From assembly GCA_006226375.1 (NCBI GenBank), contig SBHC01000083.1:1-64000 (forward strand): a DNA stretch of 64,000 nt, written 5' to 3'. This document shows positions 20,501 to 27,340 of this stretch, piece by piece. A program made the position numbers and the translations under genes. The notes beneath the pieces were generated by a model that saw nothing but the letters and a program-made list of their open reading frames with translations, was not told the origin of the DNA and made no database searches. Every line of letters starts with the position of its first letter. The first letter of the stretch is position 1. The stretch comes from Deltaproteobacteria bacterium (GTDB lineage Bacteria; Myxococcota_C; UBA6777).

Positions 20501-22596
20501 CGTCAGTGGTGGATAGCTTCATCATGACACAGCACAACCTCAACACCACGTTGGACGGTAACCCCGTCTATGTGGAAGTCGATTACGAATACGAAGCTGT
20601 TGATGGTCAGGGCGGTTTGGCCTTTGGTGTTCGCGCCGAACAAGGCATCTATGACAAGTTCCGTTTGGGCTTCAGCTACGTGCAAGAAGGTCGAGCCGGC
20701 GGTCAGGACCCCTACAGCCTGTGGGGCTTTGACGCCACCTTCCAGTGGAACAAAACCACCTACATCAAAGCGGAATACGCTCGCAGTAACTCGTTTGACA
20801 GCCAGAGCTTCTTGTCTCTGGACGGTGGTCTTACCTTCGATCCGGCCCAGCGATTCTTTAACAATCCTGCGCTGGACAAGCGGGTGGGGGGCCGGTCTTC
20901 GGGCATTGGTGGAAACGCTGTGGCGGTTCGCCTGGGCACCGACATCGGTGACTTGTTCCGAAAGAAAAACGACAACTGGTCGGCCCAGCTTCGTTCGTAC
21001 TTCACATGGCGTGAACGTGGCTTCTTTGCCAACGGTCAGAACCTGGAGCAAGGCAGCCTGAAAGGTGGCTTGCTGGCGCGAGTTACGTTGTTCAAGAAGC
21101 ACAAGATCCAGCTTAAGTACGACGGCGCACAGCTCCAGCGTTTCGACTTGGTGACTGCGCAAGACTACAACTTTGAACAGCACATCTTGAACATGCAGTA
21201 CACCTACACCTTCTTGCCGAACTGGGACGCTGTGTTGGAATACAGCTATACCAATACCTACGACCAGCGGGCCGAGAGGATCGAGAACAACCAGTCTGTG
21301 CTTTGGGGTAACTTTGTGACCCTCGGTGCAAACTGGCGGGTGAACAAGATCTTTAGCATGATGCTTCGACAGCAGCTGGCGTTTGCCACAGTAAGTCGTG
21401 AGCCGCTCACCATTATGGATCACTTCGCCACGACCTTGGGACTCAACCTCCGGGTGTACAAAGACACCTGGTTGTCGGGAACTGCAACCGTGCGGTGGAG
21501 CGGGAACGTTGGCGCTCAGATTGGCTTGAAAACCCAACTCAACCCGAAGACGTCTACGTACGTTCGAGAGCAAATCAACTTTGCTCAGTACGGCACCGGC
21601 CTCACCCATACGTTGGTGGTGGGTGCGGAGAACAAACTCACCAAAAACAGTCGGGTGTATGGCGAGTACCAATTGGACGGCGGCATGTCGGCCGAAAACA
21701 GTCGGGCTGTGGTCGGTTTGAGCCATATCTTCCACCTGTTCAAAGGATTCTACCTGGGAACAGGTATGGAGTACGCCCGCTTCCTCGATCCTTCTGCCGG
21801 AAACACAAGCCGAACGGTGGGTCGCTTGACCATTCAATACATTGGATTGAAGAACCTCAAAGCTTCCGGTCGTTATGAGATTCGTTACGACGATGTTGAC
21901 CAGAACTCCGCGACAGGAGCGCTGGCTGGCGGCGACCGCATCCAGTTTGTGACTCTGAACAACCTGGTGTGGAAAGCAACCAAAGACCTGTCGTTGATGG
22001 CTCGCTTCAACTACGCTTTGACCCACAACACCGGCCTCAACAATGGCTTGGGTGGTCAGGAAGGCGAGCTGATGGAGGCTTCGGCTGGCATGGCGCTCCG
22101 TCCTGTGGCTTACGATTGGGTTCACGTTCTGTTGAAGTACACCATGCGTCGGGAGCTTCGGCCCCTGGGACTCAACGACAGCCGGGCGCAACGTTCGACC
22201 ACAGAGGTGCTTTCGTTGGTGCCTATCTTTGAGCTTCCCTTCCGCTTGCAGATCGTGGAGCAGTTTGCGGTCAAGTTCCGTCAGGAAGAAGTGGATGGTC
22301 TCCAACCTGCTTCCACGGCGACCGTGATGTGGATCAACCGGCTCAACTTCCACTTGATTAAGAAGCTCGACATCGGCGTGGAGTATCGATTCATGTGGCA
22401 GTGGCAGGCGACCGCCGGGGAAGCCTTTGCGTTGGGCACCTTTGAGCACGGTCTTCTGATCGAAGTGGCCTACAACATTCACAAGTACATTCATGCCGGG
22501 GTGGGCTACAACTTCTCCACCTTCTCGGACAACCTCTTCGCGGATCCCAACCGTGATTACAGCGGATTCTTCCTCCGCATTGTTGGAAAGTACTAA
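8539..22596 (+). CDS. Giant DUF11-repeat surface protein with C-terminal outer-membrane-barrel domain
   Basis: A 4685-residue exported protein. The signal peptide ends near ATWA-VV; this ATG has a GGAG site, although the frame opens at 8515. Domains in order: a DUF3344-like N-terminal domain (about 35-340); sixteen DUF11 (B_ant_repeat) modules (about 350-2594), many ending in DDPxTxxxDDxT; an SdrD-B-like domain (2596-2694); a small Cys cluster (about 2720-2750); a seventeenth DUF11 module (2858-3011); a second SdrD-B-like domain (3015-3104); an OmpA-C-like region (3323-3404, ending RNRRIEIRV); a Lys/Arg/Pro-rich linker; an Ig-like domain; and a region rich in beta strands from about 3750 ending in Tyr. 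That final region looks like a membrane barrel inserted by the BAM machinery, so the repeats may project from or span the envelope. Adhesion or surface-layer roles are inferred. The next gene starts 101 bases downstream. Confidence 0.9.
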   Translation: MHLSLRRLGLGWMWVFVALVLVPSATWAVVQGQRPTQLRTFKVFGNAEITGNTLMSASPPGNVNDILLPQNSATISGVPFDGKLTAAYVWWTGSTTSSGVDRQVDFTLANGTKVSITADSCSTIPAIYNKFGFFYCRKDVTSLINQSGGGTLNGTYVVGNVDALTGQCPNNGGTDPFCQARYAAWSMVLVWESPTEPVRRDIVLYDGFLHMDEDQTSGITSFQLSGFKVGNPPQGTFTYFGLEGDRFLGSPPEPANFADFISFRSNSSTQSTRLSSSTPFNPSGNLWNSTISLGVDIDTFNIGQSGLGLIKPNDTSATIIAGTGDGIVPGGNGESVFLGFVVMSLDTLTPNFRNSRTNKRVSLLTASIGDTLTYTLRVANTGSLEAKNVIVTDAIPANTTYIPGSTRVAGTVVPDVGGTSPLVRGLNLGTIDFRGNNEREITFQVRITGLPSNRRIENSFTVKSDEVGPSTSNVVVTTISAPQIGTLRKTVSNQTNPNGPVRPGDRLRYTIEFNNTSGTPAGGIQFVDDMPKFVKLQSVAAGSGTATSTTTGGANGTGRVDVRNISIPGNGSTRIFIDVQVFSESEFVAAGIAVNQIDGQIISNQGEARVPQLSFSAKTDDPNTPAADDPTNVTVSYRPDFTGSAKTVRDNNGGLAEPGDTLTYTVTLTNKGTRSTTVRWEDSMPPAVDNYAQVSIPTGSSANFSAAPAGGNNTGLLTVSNISLAAGATATITFTVRISQTATNGQQITNIGTVVDEKDANRKLTLSSPTLVVVSGPLLDTSTKTVTNAQNQPVTTVAPGTVLRYTIVVRNTGNKPATDVVVTDQVPTALDQVQVQQGGTLANGVITWNKAGLAALGSIAPNASVTLTFTARVRPATTDGTLISNQAQLRTPGLPNPVQTDDPNTVPRGDATVVRVSARPTLAMTKTVRDNNGGSPAPGDTLTYTIVLRNTGTGAATDVVVSDPIDASLANAATTNGRLTAGAIVWDKATLPALASVAAGATITLTFTAQIRSPLANGTVISNQASVRAGNVTTPVLSDDPNTPAANDPTRITVQSSATPVISKTVQDQNGGDVVPGDTLVYTITIEGRGNAPLLNVVLTDPVPTQLTNIQPSAGGQLSGNTITWNSQTTPGLARINPGQSVQVTFTARVQANLADGTVIANQGRVQATGFGPQVTNDPNTPAANDPTSVTVRSRPDLTTSTKTVSDVNGGVTLPGDVLSYTLTIRNTGNVAASNVVVTDRVDTNLTNVTPANGGVLANGLITWRVPSVPVGGSVTLTFTATVRSPLTNGTIIRNQGQINGANVQATVTDDPSTQADDDTTNITVTSGPAFADTTKTVQDLNGGLLVPGDTVRYTIVVRNTGTDVARNVVVTDQVDSTNLNQIRPGQNGTLAANTITWNAQTTGTLASIPVNGTVTLTFDATVVSTATNGTVIENQAFVRSQTVTTPVPSDDPRTQDQDDTTKVSVVAGSALDTSTKAVRDNNGGTVQPGDVLTYTIVVRNSGTGVANNVVVRDPINSSLLTNIQPTRGTFAAGQIVWDRTTEPALAAIAQGQSVTLTFTATVAPGLLAGTQIPNQAQLTAVDLTTPVPTDDPSTQALDDPTTVTVGGQSAITAQKTVADANGAPAEPGNRLNYTITIRNTGNAIATNVIVTDVVDASLENVTVTPGQNGSFDAGARRITWRVGNINPNATVALTFTATIRQNILNGTRISNQAFVASPDLNQPVPTDDPSTPAANDTTDIVVNSPLRVVFEKRARDVNNAPLRPGDIVEYTLSLTNSGLSPLSNTVITDRIDANLDQVQPQNGGTFAAGVITWNLGTVAAGASQTVTFRARVVTTAANGTRIPNQASLAAQGLPASLPSDDPGTPAANDPTIIEVAFPDLSGLTKEARDTNGGSYEPGDTVEYKITVRNSGNSPLNNVVVTDQVDTTWLENIQPSQGGQLAGNTITWNAASTSALGQVAANGTVELFFTARIKANAPDGTVIANQALAQSTEVTTAVRSDDPATPQVDDTTRITVRRAANLSDVTKSVVDNNGGAVRPGDTLTYTITIRNTGSRAATQVVVTDPIDARLTNVQLVPPGSGTLANGVITWNATTQSQLASIAPNASVTLTFTAVVDPQTPDGTEIANQATVRSPDLTQAEVSDDPGTPIPDDSTKVVVRAAADLSGGLKTVRDVNGGTVQPGDVLEYTITIRNQGNTNALQSRLTDSTPQNTDFVTGSLRVNGVVIPDGGTNPLNNGILIQSARSGTQAGVMIPDDGAPPSDEAAEIVFQVRVRPGTANGTIIRNQGIVTAQGGAQPWPTSEAVVVVGGGPNLANTAKTVRISNDQQTPGQADVNDELEYTITVRNSGQGAATNVVLTDAIPANATYVANSTTLNGQAQTDAADNDGTTFQANTGTNGTLRITIGNMNPNDSTVIRFRVTITGGQQISNQGFVQADNFPQEGTDADDNDSNGDQPTVIPVGRRELLTATKAVVDVNGGNVNPGDVLEYRITLLNSGLTALANIQVSDVIPTNTTYVANSAQGAGTINYDANNRTLSFTDISLNAGDSTLLLFRVTIATGLANGTKITNIAKVSAPPTIDSFDTNPAEVEVQQGGNSATLEGRVFQDFGAEDTSFDANEDEALPGFKIKLVTPADPNTVVAEATADNQGQYKIENIQPAQYIMKYYSERDVQFGQRNLDLTQGGSFTRNVVIEPTGRLYNSQNGSLLADARVFLVYDDLTNTPCTQDTSCGADGICVRDQAADTQGRCGEKVANNQLLEAQQGQATNPKGMYKFNVPVSTRNYRLVVRPAEEVAIFPSQTVAPQTSLASYADFSDVGKIVANDRPDPQNTQLATTYYLRFRVAQADQVIQNNHIPIDQSGALLVLTKTASVRSATVGDIITYTLELRNGSAKEFKYDAARKVGGVYFNDVLPPGFRLFRLSPRVIRSDGKTVLARVDPGASNGNLNNQLPRRVYRFGPFDVPARTTLTLKYQVAVGRQLKVGEYINVAHVTNASGGRLTEYARAMVRIVYDPIFDQGTVIGKVFCDKNKNRWQDKGDVGVPGIRLYLDNGFYVTTDSNGQYHLQAIDPGNHMLKLDKQSLPPGATMVDTPDQIFYISRGLVRKINFAISCKTQTVGVQRVFVVKPKIVKRKLVITGDVNGPRLSINGKRRPLPVVDMVVHKPGASPNFGLQDGPDFQLVGGQLSMPLVFTLRVAPGFAPKSWQLDIYKKAQNNQMRLLLRTLKGAGKPPMILGWDGKSPSGKFLLSSRNLFVARFTYETQSGVISQSPFRVFGVEFTKGQPKTLFKRNLKADWMGRRRGIRVRPRLRRSLRRLKRSLLRLLKRDRTVIEVDVHHDNSLSRTRALFLTVRRASSIRRYLQRMLRGTNVIIRTKGYGSTKPLLPNISSRNKRRNRRIEIRVVQLPAPGQKRVPALKFNAVVNIENRSLPVNTQGQFGTTIIVMPKEVPRLQMITPRGAYLNVPLVELKRKPTAQNMPKWKKRRLARKQKRLARKIKRLLLPKSRYYRYARWNFYKERRKYNLKNRKHRSKTKPMYPDISPSRVFQGKDFTLFEFRDTTQAVSKKQRDLQPIFRLRLASTGVEHGQSSGAKKQRDELRSGKKRRVAQAAPYAPPPTRNGSPVAPPPMIRGVQPQPVRRKPTPRRKATKAKKAPTKLVQVPLSKAKKVMAAQLKVVLPPQGAVLRNAMLTVKGKTHPKNILTINGQKVKVGKDGTFNTKVKLKHGQKKLEIKTKDPKGNRGEIVWPISVNLNRFFLMAFADTALAQDSAKQLQGFNDHSSFRVPEAGLIFHGRAVLYTKGYIQGKHFLSKVFKKIKFTAHLDTAKKREMQDFYTQLIDPEKFYPIYGDSSVQVQDVTARNKVYIKIEADRSKFLVGNFRTKMQGHELKRYDRTFYGVDIDFKKRFAKHFDTRARFFISDGEQRQVKAHVQLRGTAGSLYYLRHQQIVEGSEQVRITVRDKDANIVLAQIPLQRNQDYVIQYYDGRLFFKYPVPSVVDSFIMTQHNLNTTLDGNPVYVEVDYEYEAVDGQGGLAFGVRAEQGIYDKFRLGFSYVQEGRAGGQDPYSLWGFDATFQWNKTTYIKAEYARSNSFDSQSFLSLDGGLTFDPAQRFFNNPALDKRVGGRSSGIGGNAVAVRLGTDIGDLFRKKNDNWSAQLRSYFTWRERGFFANGQNLEQGSLKGGLLARVTLFKKHKIQLKYDGAQLQRFDLVTAQDYNFEQHILNMQYTYTFLPNWDAVLEYSYTNTYDQRAERIENNQSVLWGNFVTLGANWRVNKIFSMMLRQQLAFATVSREPLTIMDHFATTLGLNLRVYKDTWLSGTATVRWSGNVGAQIGLKTQLNPKTSTYVREQINFAQYGTGLTHTLVVGAENKLTKNSRVYGEYQLDGGMSAENSRAVVGLSHIFHLFKGFYLGTGMEYARFLDPSAGNTSRTVGRLTIQYIGLKNLKASGRYEIRYDDVDQNSATGALAGGDRIQFVTLNNLVWKATKDLSLMARFNYALTHNTGLNNGLGGQEGELMEASAGMALRPVAYDWVHVLLKYTMRRELRPLGLNDSRAQRSTTEVLSLVPIFELPFRLQIVEQFAVKFRQEEVDGLQPASTATVMWINRLNFHLIKKLDIGVEYRFMWQWQATAGEAFALGTFEHGLLIEVAYNIHKYIHAGVGYNFSTFSDNLFADPNRDYSGFFLRIVGKY
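9590..16320 (+). repeat. Sixteen tandem DUF11 coding modules
   Basis: Consecutive modules of about 130-150 residues share the signatures KTVxDxNGG, PGDxLxYTIxxRNTG, VxVTDxV, GxITW, VTLTFTA and ANQA, then DDPxT. Modules 4-13 are the most alike, while the first three and last three diverge, as expected for a repeat array grown from its middle. Divergence is enough that the DNA repeats are imperfect. Confidence 0.9.
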
Positions 22597-22697
22597 CTCT
22601 TCGTCCCACGCCTTGCGAAATCCTCCCCTTCGTACCATTCTTATCTTTGGAAACCATCCTACCCCTCCCATGACTTGTGATGTAGCAGGAGCAGGCA

Positions 22698-23645
22698 TTG
22701 ACAGCCACAAGTGAGCAGTTCAAGGACAAGTTGGAGCAGATTCGTCGCAATCTACAAACTGTAATCGTCGGAAAAGACGCCGAGTTGGACCTGTTTTTGG
22801 TCGGACTGTTGTCTGGGGGACACTTGCTCCTGGAAGACATTCCTGGAGTCGGTAAGACCACCCTGGCGAAGGCGTTGGCTCGCTGTGTTGGCGGAACATT
22901 GAGCCGCCTTCAATTCACGCCCGATCTCCTCCCCACCGACATTGTTGGAGTGTCCGTCTACAACCCGAAAGACGGTGAGTTTCGATTCCAACCGGGTCCT
23001 ATCTTTTGCCATGTCTTGCTGGCCGATGAGATCAACCGTGCGTCGCCACGGACCCAGTCAGCGTTGTTGGAAGCGATGGGAGAGCGGCAAGTGACCGTCG
23101 ACGGAAGCTCGCGCTCTCTGGATGAGCCCTTCTTTGTCATTGCGACGCAGAACCCGATTGATTCGCACGGGACCTATCCGTTGCCGGAGGCCCAACTCGA
23201 CCGCTTTACGATGCGGCTTCGTTTGGGTTATCCGCCCTTGGAGGAAGAGAAGCGGATTCTGCTAGGGCAGGGCGGCCACACCCGCTTGGAGTCGTTGGAA
23301 GTTGTCGTCTCTCCCGAAGAATTGGTCGGCATGCAGCGGTACGTTGCGGCTCTTCCTGTGGACGAGTCGGTCCTGGATTATCTCCTCGCTGTGGTCGAAG
23401 CTACTCGACATCACGGGGCGGTTCGCTTGGGTGTTTCGCCGCGAGGTACGCTCGCTTGTCTGGCCGCAGCTCGGGCTCACGCGTTGTTGGACCAACGTGA
23501 CTTTGTCACTCCCCATGACATCAAAGCGATTGCGGGTCCTGCGATGGCACATCGCATCATTCTTCGGACCGAAGCCAAGTACGCCGGGACGCTGACTCAG
23601 CATGTGGTGGAAGACGTCCTCTCGCAGGTTGAGGTTCCACGGTGA
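22698..23645 (+). CDS. MoxR-family AAA ATPase
   Basis: A 315-residue AAA+ ATPase of the MoxR group, thought to act as a chaperone for von Willebrand factor A-like or secreted partners. Walker A is GVGKTTLA and Walker B is LADEINR, followed by ASPRTQSALLEAM. Sensor-type ATQNP and the LPEAQLDRF motif are typical of MoxR. It starts with TTG at 22698, supported by an AGGAG site six bases upstream. Its stop overlaps the GTG start of the DUF58 gene, so the two are translationally coupled. MoxR-DUF58-transglutaminase sets are a known conserved arrangement. Here the set directly follows the giant surface-protein gene. Confidence 0.95.
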   Translation: MTATSEQFKDKLEQIRRNLQTVIVGKDAELDLFLVGLLSGGHLLLEDIPGVGKTTLAKALARCVGGTLSRLQFTPDLLPTDIVGVSVYNPKDGEFRFQPGPIFCHVLLADEINRASPRTQSALLEAMGERQVTVDGSSRSLDEPFFVIATQNPIDSHGTYPLPEAQLDRFTMRLRLGYPPLEEEKRILLGQGGHTRLESLEVVVSPEELVGMQRYVAALPVDESVLDYLLAVVEATRHHGAVRLGVSPRGTLACLAAARAHALLDQRDFVTPHDIKAIAGPAMAHRIILRTEAKYAGTLTQHVVEDVLSQVEVPR

Positions 23646-24931
23646 ACCAGAATCGACCTCTCACGCTTCGTTCCATCACGTTGGATGAAGCTCTGCATTA
23701 CAGCTATGTCTTGCGATGGATGCGGAATCTATGGCGACGTCGGCTTACTTCGGCAGGTCGTGCCTGTGTGTGGCTGATGTTGTTCTTCGGACTCAACGGG
23801 GCGATCAGCCTGTCGCTGCCGATGTACATTCCTTGGAGCTTCTTCTTTGTGTTTTTGGTGGTGACGCGGTTGTCCTCCATGCGAGCCGTCGCTCCTGTTC
23901 GCCTTACGCGGATGCCAATCTCGCCGGTCTCTGCGGGACGCGAGATCTCCTATGATATCGAAGTTGAGAACAAAACCAACCGAACCCTTCACAACCTGGA
24001 GGTCCAGGAGTGGTACCTTCCGTACCATGTGACTGAGCCGAAGGGCTGGGAAACTCCGACCATCGAGACTCTTGCTCCTGGGGAGAAAGTGCGTGTGCGG
24101 ATGCGCCTGCTTTGCTCCAAGAGGGGAGCCTACACGTTGCCTCGTATGGCTGTGATGTCGTCGTACCCGTTTGGTGTATGGCGGGGCGTGTTTCGTCTGC
24201 GACAAGAGACCTCATTCCTGGTGTATCCGGCGTTCCCGCAGTTGGAAACGTTTGATGTTCCGCACACTCGGCAGTACCAGCCTGGTGGAATCTTGTTGTC
24301 CTCACAGGTGGGCGATTCTTCCGAGTTTATGCACACCCGCGAATACCGCGAAGGCGACAACCCGCGACACATTCACTGGCCTTCGTTTGCCCGTCAGAAC
24401 AAGCCGATTGTTAAGGTGTACCAGGAAGAGTTTTTTGTCCGTCTGGCGCTCTTCTTGGACAGCGAGTGGGGAAACCTTCGGGACGATGAACCCTTTGAAA
24501 CCGCCGTGTCTGTCGCGGCAAGTGTGGCCGACGTTCTCTCCCGTCAGGACTACATCATCGACCTGTTTGCTGTGGGAGAAGAGGTCCACCACTTTCAAGC
24601 CGGTCGGGCTCTGGCCCACCTGGAGAACATCCTGGAGATCTTGGCCTGTCAGTACACTGTCTCTTCGATTGTGTGGGACGAACTTTCAGGTACGCTGTTG
24701 CCCCAAGCCAATCAGTTTTCTGCGATGGTGTTGGTCTTGTTGAATTGGGACAAAAAGCGAGAAGCCCTCGTACAAAAGCTTCATGTGCAAGGGTTAGCGA
24801 CTCGTGTCCTCCTGATCCGCGACAGTGAGCCAACGCTACCTCTGCCCCAGGCTGCTGATGGTTCGTACCGCTGGATTAAGCCGGGCGAAGATTGGTCTGC
24901 CTTGCCGGCGTATCGGGGGGCGAGTTCATGA
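23642..24931 (+). CDS. DUF58 domain membrane protein
   Basis: A 429-residue protein with two closely spaced hydrophobic segments near residues 35-80, then a beta-rich region and the DUF58 signature GDNPRHIHWPSFAR, followed by a vWA-like segment beginning LFLDSEW. DUF58 proteins are the usual partner of MoxR ATPases. The GTG start overlaps the MoxR stop (GTGA), and its own stop overlaps the next start (ATGA). The protein is probably anchored in the inner membrane with the DUF58 part in the cytoplasm. Confidence 0.93.
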   Translation: MNQNRPLTLRSITLDEALHYSYVLRWMRNLWRRRLTSAGRACVWLMLFFGLNGAISLSLPMYIPWSFFFVFLVVTRLSSMRAVAPVRLTRMPISPVSAGREISYDIEVENKTNRTLHNLEVQEWYLPYHVTEPKGWETPTIETLAPGEKVRVRMRLLCSKRGAYTLPRMAVMSSYPFGVWRGVFRLRQETSFLVYPAFPQLETFDVPHTRQYQPGGILLSSQVGDSSEFMHTREYREGDNPRHIHWPSFARQNKPIVKVYQEEFFVRLALFLDSEWGNLRDDEPFETAVSVAASVADVLSRQDYIIDLFAVGEEVHHFQAGRALAHLENILEILACQYTVSSIVWDELSGTLLPQANQFSAMVLVLLNWDKKREALVQKLHVQGLATRVLLIRDSEPTLPLPQAADGSYRWIKPGEDWSALPAYRGASS

Positions 24932-27198
24932 GTCGGCGTCAGTGGATTCAAACCCATCGACCCAGCGCATGGTTCTTGATGCCTACTGTCTTGGGGTATG
25001 TCCTCTTCGTCCAGGCTCACAAAGACTTTGTGTGGTCTGCTCTGTGCTTGACCGCCATTGTAAGCTCGTATTTCACAACGTTCTCGTTGTCCTGGCCCAG
25101 GCGAAGGGCGGATTGGGTTCGCTGGCTCATTTGGGCTGTGATTACATGGTTTGTGGCTTCAACTTACTTTGATACAGTGATGCTGGAAGGGGGCGGGCTT
25201 ATCTACTACCCCCGGTTTGTGTTCAAACCCTGGATTGTCACTCCCTCGGGGATGTGGGCTGGTTTCTGGCTCGCGTGTGTGTGGCATGTCTCGTTTGAGA
25301 AAGAAGACCACAGCACACCCTTGCTACTTCTTAACGGTTGGGTGGTTCTTTGCAGCGGCCAATTCCTGAATTTATCGGCCACCTACAAAGTCATCCTTGT
25401 TGCCTACTGTCTTGTGTTTGCGTTGACTCTTTTTGCAACAGCGTACGGAAATCGGACCCAAGGCAGTCGGAAGCTTCCGAAGCTTCGGCACTGGGTGTCG
25501 TTCAGCACCTGGTCTTTGGTGATTGGTTTTGCTGTGTGGGGTGTCATCTTTGGACTGCACCAGGCAGAGAGTCGGTTGCCTCAATTCATTATGCAGTTTA
25601 TGCGACATCGTCTGTACTCCGGACACATCGGCAGCCGCGACTCCATGATGATTCGCAGACGCCAGAACATCCGACTTTCGACTACGTTGGTGGCTACCAT
25701 CCGTGGACCCAAGCGCCCTGGCTATCTCCGCACACAGGCAATGACTCGTTACAAGAAGGGGATGTGGAGTTCTCCCAGGTTCGAGTGGCCATTGCCCTCT
25801 GTACTACGGAAAAAGAAGAACATTACCTATCGTTTGCCGGGCGCATCGAAGCAAGCAACGTCCCGACTTGCTTATGTGGTCCATGCATTTAAGCACCTCG
25901 ACAACTCCATGTTGATGTCGTACGGCTCCACCCATCTGCAACTTGCACCCAAAGCCCGCTGTATGTATCGGATGGGGCATTCCCTATCGTGTGAACCGAA
26001 CCGACTGTTGGAGGAGTACACGTTCCAGCGTCGACCGATGGAGAAGCTTCCCTTTGGGACGGGTCTGGCGGAGCTTCCCGGAACTGCGCAGCTTGCGATG
26101 GAGCGGGAGAAAATATACCGGAAAAGCGAGAAGCGAAAGCCCGGTGCAAAGCAGAGAGCGTTCCTCGATGCTATCGCGTTTCAGAAGGTTCTCTCCAAGC
26201 TTCGGCCTCTCGCCCTCAAAGTGGCAGGAGACCAAAAGGACAAGCCTCTTCAAGCCGCCCAACGAATCCAGGATTACTTCCACAAGCACTACACCTACTC
26301 CCTCAACGTGAAGCTTGCGAAAAAAGGCGACCCCACGGTGGACTTTGTGCTCAACCGGCGTCCAGCGTTTTGTGAGTACTTTGCATCCGGTATGGCGTTG
26401 ATGATGATGTCCTTGGGCCACAAGGCTCGGATTGCATCAGGTTTTGCGGTCAAGGAGTACAACAACTACTCACAAGCCTGGTTGGTCCGGCAGCGCGATG
26501 CTCACGCCTGGACAGAAGTGTACGACGCTGCCAACAATCGCTGGGTGGCATTCGACGCAACGGCACCTTCCATGGATGGGTGGCCTGCGTTCCGGAAGTC
26601 GACATCCTCCTGGCGCGACTTTTGGGCGGGGCTTCAGGTGCGTTGGCAAGAGTTCGTTGCCTGGGTTCGGAAAGGCAACATGAGGGAGTGGCTCACCGGT
26701 CAAGTCTCGAAGCTGATCAACGCGGTCTGGCATTGGAGCACGATGGTGTTCCTTATCCTGGTGTGGCTGTTGATCGAAGGGTGGCGTCAACGTCGCGCTT
26801 TGCTTCGATGGTTGTCGCAGTTTGCAGCGTTTTCCTGGCTGGACAAAGAGCCTGAGCCTGAACTTGGTCCACCCACTCACGAAGAGGCACGACATCTTCT
26901 GTCCCAGCTTTTGGATGTGTGGTCCGAGCAGGGTTGGAGCCTGGGCAAACACGAAACCTTGGAAGACTTCCTTGTGCGCTTGCAGCAGCAAGCTGCGACC
27001 CAAGAGTCTGCGCCTCCGATCGCAACCTTGCAGGCCATCCTGCCTTTGTACAACGCCCTTCGCTTTCAACCTGTTGCGGAGCTACCCGGACAGCAGGACG
27101 AGATTCGCAACCCGGAACTTCGCAACATTGCTGTGTTGCTGCGCGAGGAGGTCTCGAAGCACAAGGCCACTTGGGAAGCGGAGAACACGAAGGGATAA
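24928..27198 (+). CDS. TgpA-like transmembrane transglutaminase
   Basis: A 756-residue membrane protein. The N-terminal 210 residues contain about six transmembrane helices (DUF3488/TgpA_N-like). An extracytoplasmic region follows, with a transglutaminase-like core showing the triad Cys in RPAFCEYF, His in RDAHAWTEV and Asp in AFDATAPS. One more helix comes next (MVFLILVWLLIEG), then a cytoplasmic C-terminal DUF4129-like segment. Pseudomonas TgpA is the characterised relative. I chose the ATG at 24928, which overlaps the DUF58 stop, over the upstream ATG at 24892. It may crosslink or hydrolyse envelope proteins. The adjacent giant protein is a natural candidate substrate, by inference only. 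Confidence 0.92.
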   Translation: MSRRQWIQTHRPSAWFLMPTVLGYVLFVQAHKDFVWSALCLTAIVSSYFTTFSLSWPRRRADWVRWLIWAVITWFVASTYFDTVMLEGGGLIYYPRFVFKPWIVTPSGMWAGFWLACVWHVSFEKEDHSTPLLLLNGWVVLCSGQFLNLSATYKVILVAYCLVFALTLFATAYGNRTQGSRKLPKLRHWVSFSTWSLVIGFAVWGVIFGLHQAESRLPQFIMQFMRHRLYSGHIGSRDSMMIRRRQNIRLSTTLVATIRGPKRPGYLRTQAMTRYKKGMWSSPRFEWPLPSVLRKKKNITYRLPGASKQATSRLAYVVHAFKHLDNSMLMSYGSTHLQLAPKARCMYRMGHSLSCEPNRLLEEYTFQRRPMEKLPFGTGLAELPGTAQLAMEREKIYRKSEKRKPGAKQRAFLDAIAFQKVLSKLRPLALKVAGDQKDKPLQAAQRIQDYFHKHYTYSLNVKLAKKGDPTVDFVLNRRPAFCEYFASGMALMMMSLGHKARIASGFAVKEYNNYSQAWLVRQRDAHAWTEVYDAANNRWVAFDATAPSMDGWPAFRKSTSSWRDFWAGLQVRWQEFVAWVRKGNMREWLTGQVSKLINAVWHWSTMVFLILVWLLIEGWRQRRALLRWLSQFAAFSWLDKEPEPELGPPTHEEARHLLSQLLDVWSEQGWSLGKHETLEDFLVRLQQQAATQESAPPIATLQAILPLYNALRFQPVAELPGQQDEIRNPELRNIAVLLREEVSKHKATWEAENTKG

Positions 27199-27340
27199 AC
27201 TTGTGTTCTACTTGATTGGGAGTCTCCCGCGGAGGAAATGTTGGGAGGAAGGTTTGCTTTGACCTCTCCAGGACTTGGCGGGATTGACACAACCTTCAAC
27301 TTCTTGTAGTCACTCCACCACTCGAGCGAAAATGTGAATC

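Noticed and set aside
20503-22710. Long minus-strand reading frame (735 codons) opposite the giant gene
   Set aside because: It mirrors the codon pattern of the plus-strand barrel domain, lacks domain features, and covers the MoxR start. It is an antisense shadow, as are the long minus frames at 10285-11745 and 13366-14559.
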